Assembly: GCF_000002515.2 (NCBI RefSeq)
Contig: NC_006041.1
Span: 744,001 to 808,000, forward strand
DNA length: 64,000 nucleotides
Source of the DNA: Kluyveromyces lactis
Lineage: Eukaryota > Ascomycota > Saccharomycetes > Saccharomycetales > Saccharomycetaceae
Direction: 5' to 3'
Shown: positions 63,159 to 64,000 of the stretch, one piece after another
Numbering within the stretch: the first letter of the stretch is position 1
How the letters are laid out: each line of letters begins with the position of its first letter
Program-made: the position numbers and the translations under genes
The notes under the pieces: generated by a model
What the model was told of the DNA's origin: nothing
Database searches by the model: none
What the model saw: the letters and a program-made list of their open reading frames with translations, nothing else

Positions 63159-64000
63159 TTATCTACTCTCCCATTGCGCAAATTCACACCATCCAGATCC
63201 AGCATCGGAGATTATCATAGCATTCCATCTACCCGTTTCGTTAATCTCAATAGAAGCACTCCAGGTTCCAAAAGGCAGATGAGGATCATTCTTGATCACT
63301 TTGTAGCGCTTACCTGTTGGAGATAGGATAAGCATAGCACGACTCAAATTCCGGTCCATGGATTGATGGATGATCCCATCAGTTGGATTCTGAATCATTT
63401 CAAATTTGTACTTCCTCTTGTTCGATAAAAATTTGTTTTGAGGTTCTTTAATGTACACTTCCACTCTTTGAACTGCTTCTGATGGAATCCTAGATACAAA
63501 TTCAAAATTACCAGGATTTCCAGATGCAGTTAATGGCAAAATCATTGAAATTGGATGAATATTCTCAATGGAGCACTGTGTACCTTTGATACCAGAGTGT
63601 ATGTAAAGGGTCCCCTTTGAAGCACCGGGAGGAAGAACAGCCTTTATTACTGCGTTGCGTTTATTTTGAGATAACACCTGCACCAAAGATAAATTCATTG
63701 TCTTGTATTGCAAGGAATTTTCTTCATCCACAACAACGTTTGAAAAGACCTCAATATCGTTGGGGATTCTCAAAGTGCACTCGAAAATTTCATTATCTTC
63801 AAGATCACATAACCCATTGCTGAACCGATAAAGTCTTAGCCTATTTTTGAAGAAAGAAGGGAAAACCACGGGCAAACTCAGAACAATGTTCAGATCCAGT
63901 TCTGGAACAATATGTTGTTTTGAATATTCTCTTGGAACGTGAGTATTGATCAAAGTCATTGGAGAGGCCAAAAAATAGAACGGTTCGCATTTCTTAGCTG
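63159..64000 (-). CDS. CYK3: Cyk3-like cytokinesis protein, C-terminal part (5' end beyond window)
   Basis: An open frame of 280 codons plus stop that continues through the window edge. The visible part begins KCEPFYFLASPMTLINTHVPREYSKQH, the type of region that follows the transglutaminase-like domain in Cyk3. It ends with the block RNLSRAMLILSPTGKRYKVIKNDPHLPFGTWSASIEINETGRWNAMIISDAGSGWCEFAQW. Cyk3 is an SH3-domain protein at the bud neck that promotes primary septum formation; its SH3 domain would lie upstream. In S. cerevisiae CYK3 (YDL117W) is two steps from HEM25, agreeing with this locus. The first apparent initiator inside the frame is TTG, so the start is not in the window. Confidence 0.8.
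   Translation of the reverse strand, partial: AKKCEPFYFLASPMTLINTHVPREYSKQHIVPELDLNIVLSLPVVFPSFFKNRLRLYRFSNGLCDLEDNEIFECTLRIPNDIEVFSNVVVDEENSLQYKTMNLSLVQVLSQNKRNAVIKAVLPPGASKGTLYIHSGIKGTQCSIENIHPISMILPLTASGNPGNFEFVSRIPSEAVQRVEVYIKEPQNKFLSNKRKYKFEMIQNPTDGIIHQSMDRNLSRAMLILSPTGKRYKVIKNDPHLPFGTWSASIEINETGRWNAMIISDAGSGWCEFAQWESR

Overview
The window is nuclear DNA from a budding yeast of the Saccharomycetaceae, most likely Kluyveromyces (K. lactis or a close relative). The evidence is compact AT-rich DNA, almost intron-free genes that close with the standard code, a TACTAAC branch point in the one clear intron, a typical yeast tRNA-Ile(AAU), and proteins that can be paired one by one with S. cerevisiae genes. 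Gene names come from recognising protein sequences by eye, with no database search. Starts were set at the first sensible ATG. Several reading frames extend further upstream only through TTG or GTG, and those extensions were cut.

Layout. 1-9.4 kb: 3' end of UTP25, KSH1, RSM25, EFM6, FAP1, LYS12, RCM1. 10-26.3 kb: HDA1, a PRK1/ARK1-type kinase, tRNA-Ile, a WDR89-like WD40 gene, BDP1, GPI15 (spliced), BMT5, FYV10, AVT7, SIW14, AIM19. 26.7-38 kb: a divergent histone H3/H4 pair, a KTR5/KTR7-type mannosyltransferase, SDS3, CRZ1, SAM50, CAB2. 38.8-48 kb: PUB1, UBP1, EXP1, YFH1, PBI2, CDC43, HEM25. 48-64 kb: LYS5, PEX14, NUT1, INO80, a sugar/polyol transporter behind a 2.6-kb empty intergenic region, and the C-terminal part of CYK3.

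Gene order matters more than function here. From memory of the S. cerevisiae map, the first 40 kb interleaves genes now found on chromosomes IX and XIV, and the last 20 kb interleaves genes from IV and VII. This is the pattern expected of a lineage that never went through the whole-genome duplication. Functional themes recur: lysine biosynthesis (LYS12, LYS5), chromatin and transcription (HDA1, SDS3, INO80, NUT1, BDP1, H3/H4), rRNA maturation (UTP25, RCM1, BMT5) and mitochondria (RSM25, SAM50, YFH1, HEM25, AIM19).

No transposon, LTR element, virus copy, CRISPR array or centromere was recognised, and I see no clearly new multi-gene system. The points most worth a second look are small: a probable +1 frameshift near the end of AIM19, an unassigned 50-codon frame between CRZ1 and SAM50 preceded by a good 3' splice site, a perfect tandem duplication carrying AP-1/Gcn4 sites before PBI2, an 11-bp repeat array between SDS3 and CRZ1, and a group of inverted repeats before the transporter.
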